A DNA stretch of 64,000 nucleotides from Micropruina sonneratiae. GTDB taxonomy: Bacteria; Actinomycetota; Actinomycetes; Propionibacteriales; Propionibacteriaceae. The translations under genes and the position numbers were made by a program. Positions 57,201-64,000 of this stretch are shown here, piece by piece. The stretch lies in assembly GCF_025972045.1 (NCBI RefSeq), contig NZ_JAPDHX010000004.1:186001-250000 (forward strand), in the 5' to 3' direction. The notes beneath the pieces were generated by a model. It was not told the origin of the DNA. It did not search any database and was given only the letters and a program-made list of their open reading frames with translations. Position 1 is the first letter of the stretch, and each line of letters starts with the position of its first letter.

Positions 57201-59186
57201 ACCGGACGTGGTCGTGGTCTTGAACCAGAGTTCCTGACTGAAGGTGTCCGGGCCGGTGACAGTGGACCCGCTCACTGCGCGGCCCGTGCTGCCCCCGCTG
57301 AACCCCGCCGCCGTGTCAGCGGAACCGATGATGGCACCCTCCGCGCCAAGGGTGACCCCGGCCGCAGTCGTGGCATCGTTGCCGCCGGCCCAGTCCACCA
57401 CACTCGCCGAGCCGGCTGTGTCGCTGAAACGCCAGTAGTTCTCGGCCCCATCGGAGAAGACCTGATCGGAGTAGCTGCTCGAGGGCGGAACGTTCGTGCC
57501 CGCAACGATGCTGACGTCCGAGCTCCATCGACGGTTTCCGTCAGGATCGGTGAACCGGACCCGATAGGTATAGGTCTGGCCCGCCGTCATCCCTGTGTCG
57601 ATGAAGCTCAGCATCGGGCGTGTCCAGAAGTTCGACTCCCCGGTGAAGCTGTGCACAGGGGTCGTCGTGCCCTTGTCCAGCCTGAAGATGTCGGTCGTCA
57701 GCGTGCGATTGTCGCGGTCCCATTGGGACTTCACCGTCACGCGGGTGGCGGTCTCACTGATGTTGCGCACGCTGGGCACCATCTCGGCACCGGGCGCCGC
57801 AGGGACGGAGGTCAGCGAGCCCGAGATGTTTCGAGTGCCGAAACGCACCAGGCCCTGCTGTGCGATGCCGTTCACCTTCAAGAACTCGCCACCGACAACC
57901 AGGAAGTCACCGGAGGCCTCAGTGCTCCAACCGGCCTGCTGGGAGCCGCTACCGCCATTGGCAGTGCCGGGCTGCCACGTGGGGAACCAGTTGACATACG
58001 AGCCGGAGGGCTGACCCGGGAAGTTGGACTGCACCTGCCCCGTGACCTCGTCGGTCACGGCATCGCTGTGCTGGTACCAGCGAGGACTCGTCTCCTGGAA
58101 ACCGCCGATGGCGTCGCAGTGATGGTGGTGGCTGACGGTGTAGATGAGCCCCTTGAACGGAACGGCGTCGTAGGTGTCGCCTCGGCACTCCATGAGGTTC
58201 TCGATCTGACCCGAGTAGGCATCCATCTTGACCATGCCCTCGAAGTTGCCCATGTAGTAGGACCACCCGGTCGCGTAGACCTTGTCATTGACGATCCGGA
58301 TCGAGGTGACGGCAGCGCCATAGCCGGGCTGCGTCGGGTTCATTGCGCTGTTATTGATCACCGTGTTGGCAGCGAATGCGTACAGGTCGCCCGTCGACGC
58401 GTCGAGGCTCGCCAGACTGGGTGCAGTCTGGCCGTTGATGGTCGCGAAACTGCCGGAGACGATGACACGGTCCTGCGCGGAGGTCAGCCCGAGGGAGGTA
58501 ACGGTGTTGTCGGCGACCGGCGCCCAAGCCAAGGTGGCACCGTTCGACACCGAGACCGCACCCAGCTTGCTGCGGGTCACGCCGTTGATCGAAGCGAACC
58601 AGCCGCCGATGTAGACGGCGTTGTTACCGACTGCCATCCCGAAGACGTCGGAACCCACGTTGGGTGCGAAGCTGGAGACCAGAGAGCCGTCGCTGGTATT
58701 GAATGCGGCCAGCCGGTTGCGGCTCTGCCCGTTCACGCTGGTGAACGAACCACCGATGTAGATCCGGGTGCCGTCGGGGGACGCCTTGATCACCCGGATG
58801 CGGCCGTTGACCGAAGGTGCCCACGACGTCATGACACCCGTGGTGAGGTTGTATGACATCAGGTTCTGGCGCGGGGACTCGCTGGTACCGAGGGCGGCCC
58901 CCGCGGGACGTGCACTGGTGAACTCGCCGGCCACGTACACCGTGTTGCCCACAATCTCCTGATCCCAGGCGATGCCGTTGATCTGCGCCGTGGGCAACGG
59001 CGCGGCGGTCACCCCGGTTGACGGATTGTCGACGAGAGGCGGCGTCGTCGAGTCGGTCGTCGCAGCGGCGGCCTCGGTGGCCGGAACCACGAAACCCAAC
59101 GCTGTGACGCTAATCAGGATGCTGACGACCACGCTGACAGTGCGCGTGAGAGTGTGTTTGAACAAGGCGCCGGGCCCTTCCCCCAA
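51198..59186 (-). CDS. Giant secreted beta-propeller/LamG/PKD protein with two GWG-DST modules (copy 2)
   Basis: About 2660 residues. Start uncertain: TTG 59186, or TTG 59165 which has GGGGGAAGG at better spacing. Signal peptide about 10-40. Beta-propeller about 60-450 with C334, H353, H355 and C357 in the same C-x18-H-x-H-x-C pattern as the 27084 paralogue (HHHHC here); fibronectin-like 455-560; four LamG domains about 575-795, 805-1030, 1120-1340 and 1425-1650; PKD domains about 1033-1115, 1343-1424, 1652-1730, 1737-1818 and 1823-1903; GWG-DST module 1908-2115; four more PKD 2120-2450; final GWG-DST module 2455-2662. No LPXTG. A rod-like extracellular adhesin or matrix protein by architecture. 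Confidence 0.87.
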   Translation of the reverse strand: MGEGPGALFKHTLTRTVSVVVSILISVTALGFVVPATEAAAATTDSTTPPLVDNPSTGVTAAPLPTAQINGIAWDQEIVGNTVYVAGEFTSARPAGAALGTSESPRQNLMSYNLTTGVMTSWAPSVNGRIRVIKASPDGTRIYIGGSFTSVNGQSRNRLAAFNTSDGSLVSSFAPNVGSDVFGMAVGNNAVYIGGWFASINGVTRSKLGAVSVSNGATLAWAPVADNTVTSLGLTSAQDRVIVSGSFATINGQTAPSLASLDASTGDLYAFAANTVINNSAMNPTQPGYGAAVTSIRIVNDKVYATGWSYYMGNFEGMVKMDAYSGQIENLMECRGDTYDAVPFKGLIYTVSHHHHCDAIGGFQETSPRWYQHSDAVTDEVTGQVQSNFPGQPSGSYVNWFPTWQPGTANGGSGSQQAGWSTEASGDFLVVGGEFLKVNGIAQQGLVRFGTRNISGSLTSVPAAPGAEMVPSVRNISETATRVTVKSQWDRDNRTLTTDIFRLDKGTTTPVHSFTGESNFWTRPMLSFIDTGMTAGQTYTYRVRFTDPDGNRRWSSDVSIVAGTNVPPSSSYSDQVFSDGAENYWRFSDTAGSASVVDWAGGNDATTAAGVTLGAEGAIIGSADTAAGFSGGSTGRAVSGSTVTGPDTFSQELWFKTTTTSGGKLLGLGNAASGNSGSYDRHIYMSNTGRLTFGVYPGAVKTVTSAKAYNDGQWHHVVSTLSENGMTLWVDGMKVGEDPSVTYGQSYTGYWRIGGDTASSWPNAGSSNYFNGTIDDVAIYPTALSKAQIRDHYTKSGRTINVPPTPTDAYGASVVQDDPTLYWRLNEASGNNTAADANGMGVDGTYRTTVTRGVASDVVASDAAAGFNGSDSLVSSNASFVNPTVFSVEAWFQTTTTSGGKIVGFGNSATGTSSSYDRHIYMTSDGKLNFGTYNGATNIITSANSYNDGAWHQVVGSIGANGMQLFVDGILVASGANTQSQSYTGYWRVGGDSTWSGNRYFSGAIDEVAVYPRVLDASRVMAHFKASGAWHNVHPTASIEGSCTILGACDLSADVADPDGSIAGVQWDFGDGSDVSTETSVSHTYAAVGTYTITLTATDDLGAQTVVTKTVVVKQQQPAPTDPYGQAVHADDPVLYWRLNESAGTTATDYSTSIHDGTYRGGYTLGADSQVVTDDKAASFSDGYVTSQELFTNPTTFSAESWFNTTSTGARIIGFGNTAEGRSTNYDKHVYLDTSGRVVFGIWNGQEYTITTDKSFNDGAWHQVVATFGSAGMALYVDGELIGTNAHNVSDAYDGYWRVGTDNTWSGSGAFSGQIDEAAIYDHVLSAATVRSHYRASGVFENQPPVSTFSLAKNGLSVSADASASHDPDGSVAAYAWDFGDGHTATTVSPTHTYAGAGTYVVSLTVTDDLGSSVTTTRSIGVRAASAAPSDEYGQAVTADSPQLFWRFDEGQGSTAHDTTRNVYDGTAAGATFGAASAVTVGGHALTLDGDQYVASNEMFDGPTTFSVESWFKTTGTGQRIIGFGNSNTGTSTVTDRMVFVDESGRVAFGADATTKHTITSPNSYNDGQWHYVVATLGAEGMSLYVDGALQASSTDAVTDPYSGYWRVGSDSSWAGNGQFSGEIDETAVYAEVLSAERVAAHYAASVAYNAAPVADFESTCTGGACSFTSTASDPDGTVDNLSWDFGDGSSPANGASVSHEYAAGGTFQVTLIVTDNRGVSTTVEKNVEVTLPNKAPVAAIDDPSIDGLTVDVDGSSSADEDGSIADYTWNFGDDTPEVSGDDATVSHTYAEGGTYTVTLTVTDNKGATNAASVSVTVAAPNKKPTAVIDEPATNQNSVQVDGSNSTDVDGSIVSYSWSFGDGGTATGATAEHSYTAGGTYTVTLVVTDNEGATDSVTRQVTVDAPAVTVVAKDSFNRTGSRWGTADIGGSWTDSGASFFATDGSMGQVSVARAGSGPVATLEGVSTKDVTIVTDFSLAQRAAGGAYMHGVKARINGTSYYMLTARMETNGSVRLYISRVAAGVETQLKSVTVAGLTYSGGDRLRIRFDVHGDSPTQLEGKVWATSGSEPAAANVTATDSTASLQTAGAIGLRFYTSGSTTSLPTQVSVDDFQAQPYTDGALENQAPVAKFAAESNSWNLSVDAGASTDDGSITSYAWDYGDGATGNGKTATHTYDRDGSFVVKLTVTDDRGVTSTSTKTVEVANAAPLAKFSSETQEWTLSVDASESSDDGEIASYAWTFGDGATATGRTATHAYSDDGDYLVTLTVTDEFGVATTVEKTVTVVNHAPVAKFAASTDGLKVSLDAGESSDDVKVETYTWDIDGESATGKTVSHTFDEPGDYQVTLTVADGRGLTNSITKTVTVTENAAPSAAFEADTSDLTVSLDASGSQDDAPGLSYAWEFGDGHDGAGRTVTHTYSEAGTYTVKLTVTDAEGLKDSTTKSVSVTAPALPKAASDSFDRTETNGWGQAEEGGQWTTNANSMFSADGDHGVISIPGAGRGPLARLADVQVRDVSIVTDFALNKTPAGGAYSHQVLARVDGTSSYYMAAVRVNTNGSVQLYLSKVVNGTETVLRSTTLATFGLTANQSVNVRLDVTGTGTSQLAAKVWKSGEAEPSDAQVTTTDSTSSLQGAGAVGLKAYTGGAMTNTPIVVTVVSFEAEEV

Positions 59187-59287
59187 GTACGGCCGGTCCT
59201 CCCAGACGGCCGACTCTCCCCCCAGAGAGCGCTACAGTGTTTCACACGCGGGGACGGGAGCACAATTCGATCTCGTAACCTGGAAGC

Positions 59288-59320
59288 GAAGAGGGCGACG
59301 AGAATCTCGTCGCCCTCTTC
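59288..59320 (-). terminator. Hairpin after the beta-helix gene
   Basis: 13-bp perfect stem GAAGAGGGCGACG / CGTCGCCCTCTTC with a 7-base loop, 42 bases past the stop of the beta-helix gene on the minus strand. It divides that gene from the giant beta-propeller gene, which therefore probably has its own promoter in 59187-59287. Confidence 0.75.
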
Positions 59321-59362
59321 CCGCCCTTGTGAAGCGGGCAATCCGGCTCTCGCCGGTGACGC

Positions 59363-62014
59363 TCAGCTCAGTGCCAGATTGTCCAGTTTGAGCACGATGG
59401 GCGCGTTGGTCATGCTGGATGATGCGTAGGCTGAAAGCCCTACGTAGCCTGCGTCCTGCAACTGCGACTGGCTGTCCGTCGCCGACACCTGCCAAGCAGC
59501 GGGCTGGGGCTGGTCGCTCTGCCACGCCTTTGCCTGCAATGAGGTGCCCGAGCCGCCACCGACAACAGAGACGGAAACGTTGAGCAGCTTCCCTCCGGTG
59601 TAGGTGTAGCCAGAGAGGGTGCGTGTCGCAAGCAGGGTCTCGGTCGAGCCAACCACCTTGGCCAACCCCAGATTGACCGCCCCTCCCGTATTGAACATGA
59701 CCTTGACCCGGTAGCGGCCATCAGTGCCCGAGCGCAGGCCGAGGTTCACATGCGCCTCAGCGCCTGGCGCCTTATCGAAGCCGACTTGGAAGCTCCCGCT
59801 CACGTCCTTCATCGAGACGGACTTGAGATCGGCTGTACGCGTGCTTCCCTTGCCCAAACTGAGTAGCCCGACTCCTCCAGAAGCCGAAAAGCCGCTGCCC
59901 TGGACGGACCATGCTCCGCCCTTGGCCGCTGAACCCCAGCCCGAGCTGGCTGCCTGATCGAAGGTGGCCGTCACACCAGCGCCGTTGCTCGGCGTGGCGG
60001 TCGGCGCCGCCGTCGCCGTCGCAGTCGGAGTCGGAGTCGGAGTACCGGACGACGTCGACGCCGCACCATCGAGGGTGATGACTCCGCGGTTCGACTGGTA
60101 GACCTCGCTACCGAACAGGGCAGCGATGTCACTGGGCAGTGCCCGGCCGGAGCCTCGGGCGGTCCCCGCACTGCTGAAGTCACCGCTTCCGGGTGCGACC
60201 ACGTAGGGGTTTGTGCTCGCGGTAGACTGCTGACCGTTGGACTCCATGCCCTTGTTGGACTGGAAGCTCGACAGCGTCGTGAACACCTGTGTGGTGGCGC
60301 CCGCCTTCTCGGTCCACGTCATCCAGTACTTGGGTCCACCCGTGGCCGGCGTGTGGTAGCTGTTGCTGGCCATCAGCGAGATCGCCTGGGTCGCTGTCGT
60401 GTTCCCTGAATAACTCAGGTTGCCTCCGTTGACTGCGAGTTGCCGCCCCGACCCGGCGTCGCCGCCCGACACGATGTTGTTGACGAACTCGACGCCAACC
60501 GTGTTGGCCCCGATGCGTGCCGCGGCGAAGCCACCCGTGTTGCTCGAGGGTGACCGGTCGTCGTCGTAGATGCCGACCGCTCGGTTGTTGTTGACGAGAG
60601 TGTTGTTGTACATCCTCACCCTGGCCGAGCCGGCGTATATGCCGTAGCCCCCGCCGTAGGCAGGACTGTTCCACCCGTTGTTGGTGATCAGGTTCGAAGC
60701 GATCAAGGCGGTATCGCTGATCTCGTAGATCAAGCCGTGTCGGTCATTGCCGTCGAACACGTTTCCGTAGGCCTTGAGGTTGTAACAACCGAGGTCGCAC
60801 CACAGGCCGGAGCCTCGACCGCCGCCGTTCTTGCTGAAGCTGCTGTACCTGGCGACGATGCCGGCCGTTCCGGTGAACTTGACGCCCGCCGCACCGCACG
60901 AAGCGGTGCAGTTGACGCCGTATCGGTCGGAGTTGTTCGAGTCGAGTCGGGAGTACTCGATCAGAACGTTGTCCGCAGGAGTCTTCCCTCCCCCTCGCGC
61001 CGACCAGTTGCCGTCGTAGTTCATCCCATTTGCTCCATTGCTGCTGAGCAGGCTCCGCCGAAGGGTCAGTCCGGATGTCTGCCACGACTGAAGTGCGTTG
61101 CCTGCACTCTCAGTAATGGCGACGTTCTCGAGCAGGACATTCGATCCTGCGTTCAGCAGGACAGCGCCTGCGGTCGCGTTGTGCATCTGATTGCTCGCGT
61201 ACCGGCGAAACCCGATGCCCTTGATGCTGAAACCGGTCGGCTTGTGCAGAGCCATGGCCTGAGCGAAGCGGGAGACCTCGACTGTGCTTCCCGACGGGTC
61301 GAACTTGATGTGCAGGACCCGATTGGCCCAGTCGTAATAGAAAGTGCTCGCCGAGGTCATCGCGGACAGGGACCCGACCTGCTTGAGTTGGGAACCGTTC
61401 CGGAACACCATTTGAGGGTCGCCCAGCGAGGCTCCCGACCCGATTGAGTCTGGGTAGCTGCAGGGTCCGCTACTGGTCTGCGACGTCGGGTTCCGGGTGT
61501 AGTACTGCTGGGCACAGAAGTCGGGAGTGGACCACGATACCTGATAGTGGTCGGAAGAGACCTTGGTCCACTGAGTGACCTGCTGGCTGCCGTCGAACCA
61601 CGGCTTCTCACCGGGGTATGCCTGGATCGTCACACCCGAAGGGATGTTGGTGAAGTAGTAGGTGCCACCAGTGTTGTAGCCGGTGGCAGACGAAGCACCT
61701 TGGCGGTACACGCCACCGCGAACGACGATCGTGCCACCCGCCTTGACCGACTTCATGGCCTTCGCCAGGGACTGGAAGGGCGCGCCGAGGGTGCCGGGGT
61801 TCGAGTCGGAACCGTTGGTGGCGACGAACAAGGCACCGGACGGCACCGCGTAGTTGGTGCTGAGAGTTGCCGAAGGGGAATCGGGGAGCGAAGAGGGCGT
61901 CTTGAATGGGGCGGCGTCGCCGACTTGAGCCGTCACAGTGGCGAACGCGACACCCCCCAACGCCATCGTCAGCGCCGTGACTAGCACGGACAATGAACGG
62001 AATCGAATACGCAT
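59363..62014 (-). CDS. Secreted right-handed beta-helix protein with C-terminal GWG-DST module
   Basis: 883 residues; ATG preceded by GGAG at ten bases. Signal peptide about 1-30. FVATNGSDSNPGTLGAPFQSL then GTIVVRGGVYRQ is the start of a DUF1565/pectate-lyase-like solenoid, followed by N-rich rungs (AYGNVFDGNDRHGLIYE, MYNNTLVNNNRAVGIYDDD) to about residue 600. A Thr/Pro/Ala linker (TPTPTATATAAPTATPS) leads to the GWG-DST module, about 680-883 (SSGWGSAAKGGAW ... ATDSQSQLQDAGYVGL). Such helices bind or cleave polysaccharides; active-site residues cannot be assigned by eye. Could be a lyase or epimerase for the local polymer. Confidence 0.85.
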   Translation of the reverse strand: MRIRFRSLSVLVTALTMALGGVAFATVTAQVGDAAPFKTPSSLPDSPSATLSTNYAVPSGALFVATNGSDSNPGTLGAPFQSLAKAMKSVKAGGTIVVRGGVYRQGASSATGYNTGGTYYFTNIPSGVTIQAYPGEKPWFDGSQQVTQWTKVSSDHYQVSWSTPDFCAQQYYTRNPTSQTSSGPCSYPDSIGSGASLGDPQMVFRNGSQLKQVGSLSAMTSASTFYYDWANRVLHIKFDPSGSTVEVSRFAQAMALHKPTGFSIKGIGFRRYASNQMHNATAGAVLLNAGSNVLLENVAITESAGNALQSWQTSGLTLRRSLLSSNGANGMNYDGNWSARGGGKTPADNVLIEYSRLDSNNSDRYGVNCTASCGAAGVKFTGTAGIVARYSSFSKNGGGRGSGLWCDLGCYNLKAYGNVFDGNDRHGLIYEISDTALIASNLITNNGWNSPAYGGGYGIYAGSARVRMYNNTLVNNNRAVGIYDDDRSPSSNTGGFAAARIGANTVGVEFVNNIVSGGDAGSGRQLAVNGGNLSYSGNTTATQAISLMASNSYHTPATGGPKYWMTWTEKAGATTQVFTTLSSFQSNKGMESNGQQSTASTNPYVVAPGSGDFSSAGTARGSGRALPSDIAALFGSEVYQSNRGVITLDGAASTSSGTPTPTPTATATAAPTATPSNGAGVTATFDQAASSGWGSAAKGGAWSVQGSGFSASGGVGLLSLGKGSTRTADLKSVSMKDVSGSFQVGFDKAPGAEAHVNLGLRSGTDGRYRVKVMFNTGGAVNLGLAKVVGSTETLLATRTLSGYTYTGGKLLNVSVSVVGGGSGTSLQAKAWQSDQPQPAAWQVSATDSQSQLQDAGYVGLSAYASSSMTNAPIVLKLDNLALS

Positions 62015-62103
62015 GGGTTGTCACTCCGGGGGGATAGCAGGGGAGGCACCCCACAGCGTTGCTCTGAGGTGCCGCTGCGACACTACCATTCCTAAGAGTA
62101 TGA

Positions 62104-62115
62104 GAGAAATTTCTC
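62104..62115. promoter_or_regulatory. AT-rich palindrome upstream of the beta-helix gene
   Basis: GAGAAATTTCTC, a perfect 12-base palindrome in a short AT-rich patch about 90 bases before the beta-helix start and just past the end of the GT2 gene. It stands out in this GC-rich DNA and could be an operator or part of a promoter. Confidence 0.35.
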
Positions 62116-62118
62116 AGG

Positions 62119-63222
62119 TTACACTTCGATATCGACCCGCCGTTGGCGCTTCAGAGCCAGGCGAAGGCCGGCAACCGTCCCACGCAGAGCGGCCCAGACA
62201 CCCCCTGGCTGGGTCAGCAACTGACGTCGCCCACCGCGACGCCAGATGCGATAGGACTCGACGGGGGTGGTTGCAAGCCACCCGCCCCTTGCTTGGGGCG
62301 CGAGCGCGGCACAGAAGACGAGTCGATTCCGCGTGTTGTAGTAGTAGTAGAGGGATGACTTGCCTGACCCCTGCGTCGTGCCGTGGGTGCCACCTTCATC
62401 GTGTCCAACGCTCAGGTCGCGCCGTAACACGAGCTCCATGCCAAGGTCGGCGGCCCGGCGACTCAGATCAACGTCCTCCCAGTACAGGAAGTACTCGGGC
62501 GCGAAACCCTCGAGGGCAGCAAAGCACCCTCCGGAGAACGCGAGGCAGGCGCCGGACAGCCAGTTCTTCCACACTGGGTCCGCGTCCCCGTCGATCCAGC
62601 CGCTCCGGATGCGACCACGGCTCACATCAATGGTGGAGCCGGTGAAGAATGATGTCCCATCGGGTCTCAGTACTACGGGACTGATCAAAGCCAGGGGACG
62701 CTCCGCCGTGGCGCGACCAAGGTCAACGATGGTCGTCGCGGTGCAGACTGCGTCCGGATTCAGGGTCACGAACTCGCGATACCCGAGTTGAGCGGCGGCC
62801 AGTACGCCCGCATTCACTCCTTCGCCGAAACCCAGGTTGGCTGTAGGTTCTACCAGGAGCCAGCCGTTGGCGTCAGCTAGCTGCCGAGCGTTGGCCCTCT
62901 CGGCGCCCGATGACCAGTTGTCAACGACGACGACCTGCACCGCGTGGGCCGCCAGGTCGGAGGGCAGGTTCTCGGCGACCATGTCGCTGGACGCGAAGCT
63001 CACGATCACCAGGGCCACACCCTCGCGCTGTGGATGTGTCAGGGCAGCCTTCAGCGCCTCCGCGTAGTCGGGTCCTGACGTCGGGCCAAGCACAACAACC
63101 GTGCCCCTCTCTGGCGCCTGGTCGACGCGCGACAGCACCCTATCGCTGAGCGTCCGGGCATCGCCCGGCGAAGAGGCCCAAGGCACGCTGTAGTAAGGTC
63201 TGTGGGCCAGACGCCGCCTCAA
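62119..63222 (-). CDS. Family 2 glycosyltransferase (rhamnosyltransferase-like)
   Basis: 367 residues; the TTG start at 63222 is uncertain because no clear ribosome site is present, and the GT-A core only begins near residue 68 (VALVIVSFASSD). Core motifs: QVVVVDNWSSG, NLGFGEGVNAG, TLNPDA (DxD equivalent), WLSGACLAFSG and FLYWEDVDLSRRA (catalytic ED). No membrane helix. Transfers a sugar, often rhamnose, during repeat-unit assembly. Divergent from the GT4 gene, about 15 bases between starts. Confidence 0.86.
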   Translation of the reverse strand: MRRRLAHRPYYSVPWASSPGDARTLSDRVLSRVDQAPERGTVVVLGPTSGPDYAEALKAALTHPQREGVALVIVSFASSDMVAENLPSDLAAHAVQVVVVDNWSSGAERANARQLADANGWLLVEPTANLGFGEGVNAGVLAAAQLGYREFVTLNPDAVCTATTIVDLGRATAERPLALISPVVLRPDGTSFFTGSTIDVSRGRIRSGWIDGDADPVWKNWLSGACLAFSGGCFAALEGFAPEYFLYWEDVDLSRRAADLGMELVLRRDLSVGHDEGGTHGTTQGSGKSSLYYYYNTRNRLVFCAALAPQARGGWLATTPVESYRIWRRGGRRQLLTQPGGVWAALRGTVAGLRLALKRQRRVDIEV

Positions 63223-63237
63223 AGGAAGCTACCGCTC

Positions 63238-64000
63238 GTGGAAGAGAACGGGTCCGCCGACAACCGACCGATAGTTGTCATGGAGTCGGCGCAGGCACTT
63301 CGACCCACCACCAACCCATACATCGTTCAGCTCGTGCGGTCACTTTGCTCCGAGCCGGGTATCGAGGTGGAGCTCTTCTCGTTCGGCCGCGCGATCTTCG
63401 GCCATTTTGACGTCTTCCACGTCCACTGGCCCGAAACCCTCATCACGGCCAACAACCCGGTCAAGCGATGGCGCCGACGTGTCCTCACCCTGCTGTTCGC
63501 TCTTCGCTTGTTGCTGTTCCGCAAGCCAGTGGTCCGCACCTGGCACAACCTCGACAGGCCCGAGGGGTTGAGTCGATTCGACTACTTTCTTCTCGACCTG
63601 TTCGATCGAGCCACGACTCTGCGCATCATCCTCAACCCGCTGTCGGAACTCCCCGACGACAAGGCCGCCGCTCTGATCCCGCATGGGCACTACCGTGACT
63701 GGTATCGCGCCGAGCCGAGTGATGAGGCGATTGCCGGAAGGGTCGGCTACGTAGGTTTGATTCGGCGCTACAAGGGGGTCGAGACCCTGTTGCAGGCCTT
63801 CCGAGGGCTTGCGGACGAACGGGCGTCCTTGCACGTCGCCGGCAAGCCGTCAAACCCGGAGTTGATTCAACAGCTGACCGACTTGGCGGCCGACGATCCG
63901 CGGATCTCCTTCGACCTGCACTTCCTGGACGATGAAGAGTTCACCGCCAACATCCGTCGGTCCTCCATCGTGGCGTTGCCGTACCACCACATGCACAACT
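63238..64000 (+). CDS. GT4-type glycosyltransferase (C-terminus off the window)
   Basis: 254 residues visible from GTG 63238 (AAAGGAAG upstream), open to the window end. FHVHWPETL and RTWHNLDRP in the N-terminal half and VGYVGLIRRYKGVETLLQAF in the second half mark a GT-B fold, family-4-like enzyme; the UDP/GDP-binding E-x7-E motif would lie beyond the edge. Part of the polysaccharide cluster, which evidently continues past 64000. Confidence 0.85.
   Translation, partial: MEENGSADNRPIVVMESAQALRPTTNPYIVQLVRSLCSEPGIEVELFSFGRAIFGHFDVFHVHWPETLITANNPVKRWRRRVLTLLFALRLLLFRKPVVRTWHNLDRPEGLSRFDYFLLDLFDRATTLRIILNPLSELPDDKAAALIPHGHYRDWYRAEPSDEAIAGRVGYVGLIRRYKGVETLLQAFRGLADERASLHVAGKPSNPELIQQLTDLAADDPRISFDLHFLDDEEFTANIRRSSIVALPYHHMHN

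Noticed and set aside
58105-58140. HHHH run as a possible sequencing artefact or tag
   Set aside because: The same position in the paralogue at 27084 has HPHDC with identical cysteine spacing, so it is a conserved site.
54735-58856. Plus-strand open frame of 1373 residues inside the giant gene
   Set aside because: Arg/Val/Asp-rich mirror of the repetitive LamG/PKD coding sequence on the other strand; the minus-strand frame has clear domains and a signal peptide.

Overview
The window is a chromosomal segment of a high-GC Gram-positive bacterium (Actinomycetota). The best single clue is a dnaK-grpE-dnaJ-hspR heat-shock operon preceded by two HAIR operators, which is an actinobacterial arrangement. 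GTG/TTG starts with strong GGAGG-type ribosome sites, lipobox lipoproteins and a TrcR/TrcS-like two-component pair agree. A member of the Propionibacteriales is plausible but is an inference; no rRNA, tRNA or other marker in the window settles it. No CRISPR array, transposase, integrase or tRNA gene was recognised.

Left half (1 to about 26.2 kb and 30.9 to 36.1 kb) is mostly housekeeping: a YdeP/FdhF-type molybdopterin oxidoreductase cut by the window edge, an M4 (protealysin-like) peptidase that appears fused to its own emfourin-type inhibitor, the heat-shock operon, a membrane protein with a Pro/Thr stalk, hydrolases, a DDAH-like amidinotransferase-fold enzyme, a stand-alone condensation-type acyltransferase, two HAD phosphatases, proline dehydrogenase, cystathionine gamma-synthase, a CBS protein with a YbaK-like deacylase, CsbD, acylphosphatase, CobU and CobS, a response regulator/histidine kinase pair, a two-repeat glucosaminidase, an OpuAC-type binding lipoprotein, pyruvate phosphate dikinase, an RsmC-like methyltransferase and a GH1 beta-glycosidase.

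The right part (about 36.1 to 64 kb, with an outlier at 26.4-30.6 kb) is an accessory surface-polysaccharide region with visibly lower GC. It holds a fucosyltransferase-like enzyme, a Wzy-like polymerase, a fused Wzz/BY-kinase, a low-molecular-weight tyrosine phosphatase, an FrhB-like Fe-S protein, a Wzx-like flippase, a pyruvyl transferase, a GT2 and a GT4 glycosyltransferase (the last cut by the window end). Woven into it are very large secreted proteins: two beta-propeller/LamG/PKD proteins (1181 and about 2660 residues), a beta-helix protein and two secreted metallophosphoesterases.

The most notable pattern is that these secreted proteins share one approximately 200-residue module (GWG near its start, a DST..LQ..G signature near its end), usually at the C terminus, and that each beta-propeller giant is followed immediately by a gene for a paralogous small lipoprotein. 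The two-gene cassette occurs twice (26457..30629 and 50647..59186). I propose that it is a matrix/adhesion system dedicated to the polysaccharide made by the neighbouring Wzx/Wzy genes; that link is inference from gene context.
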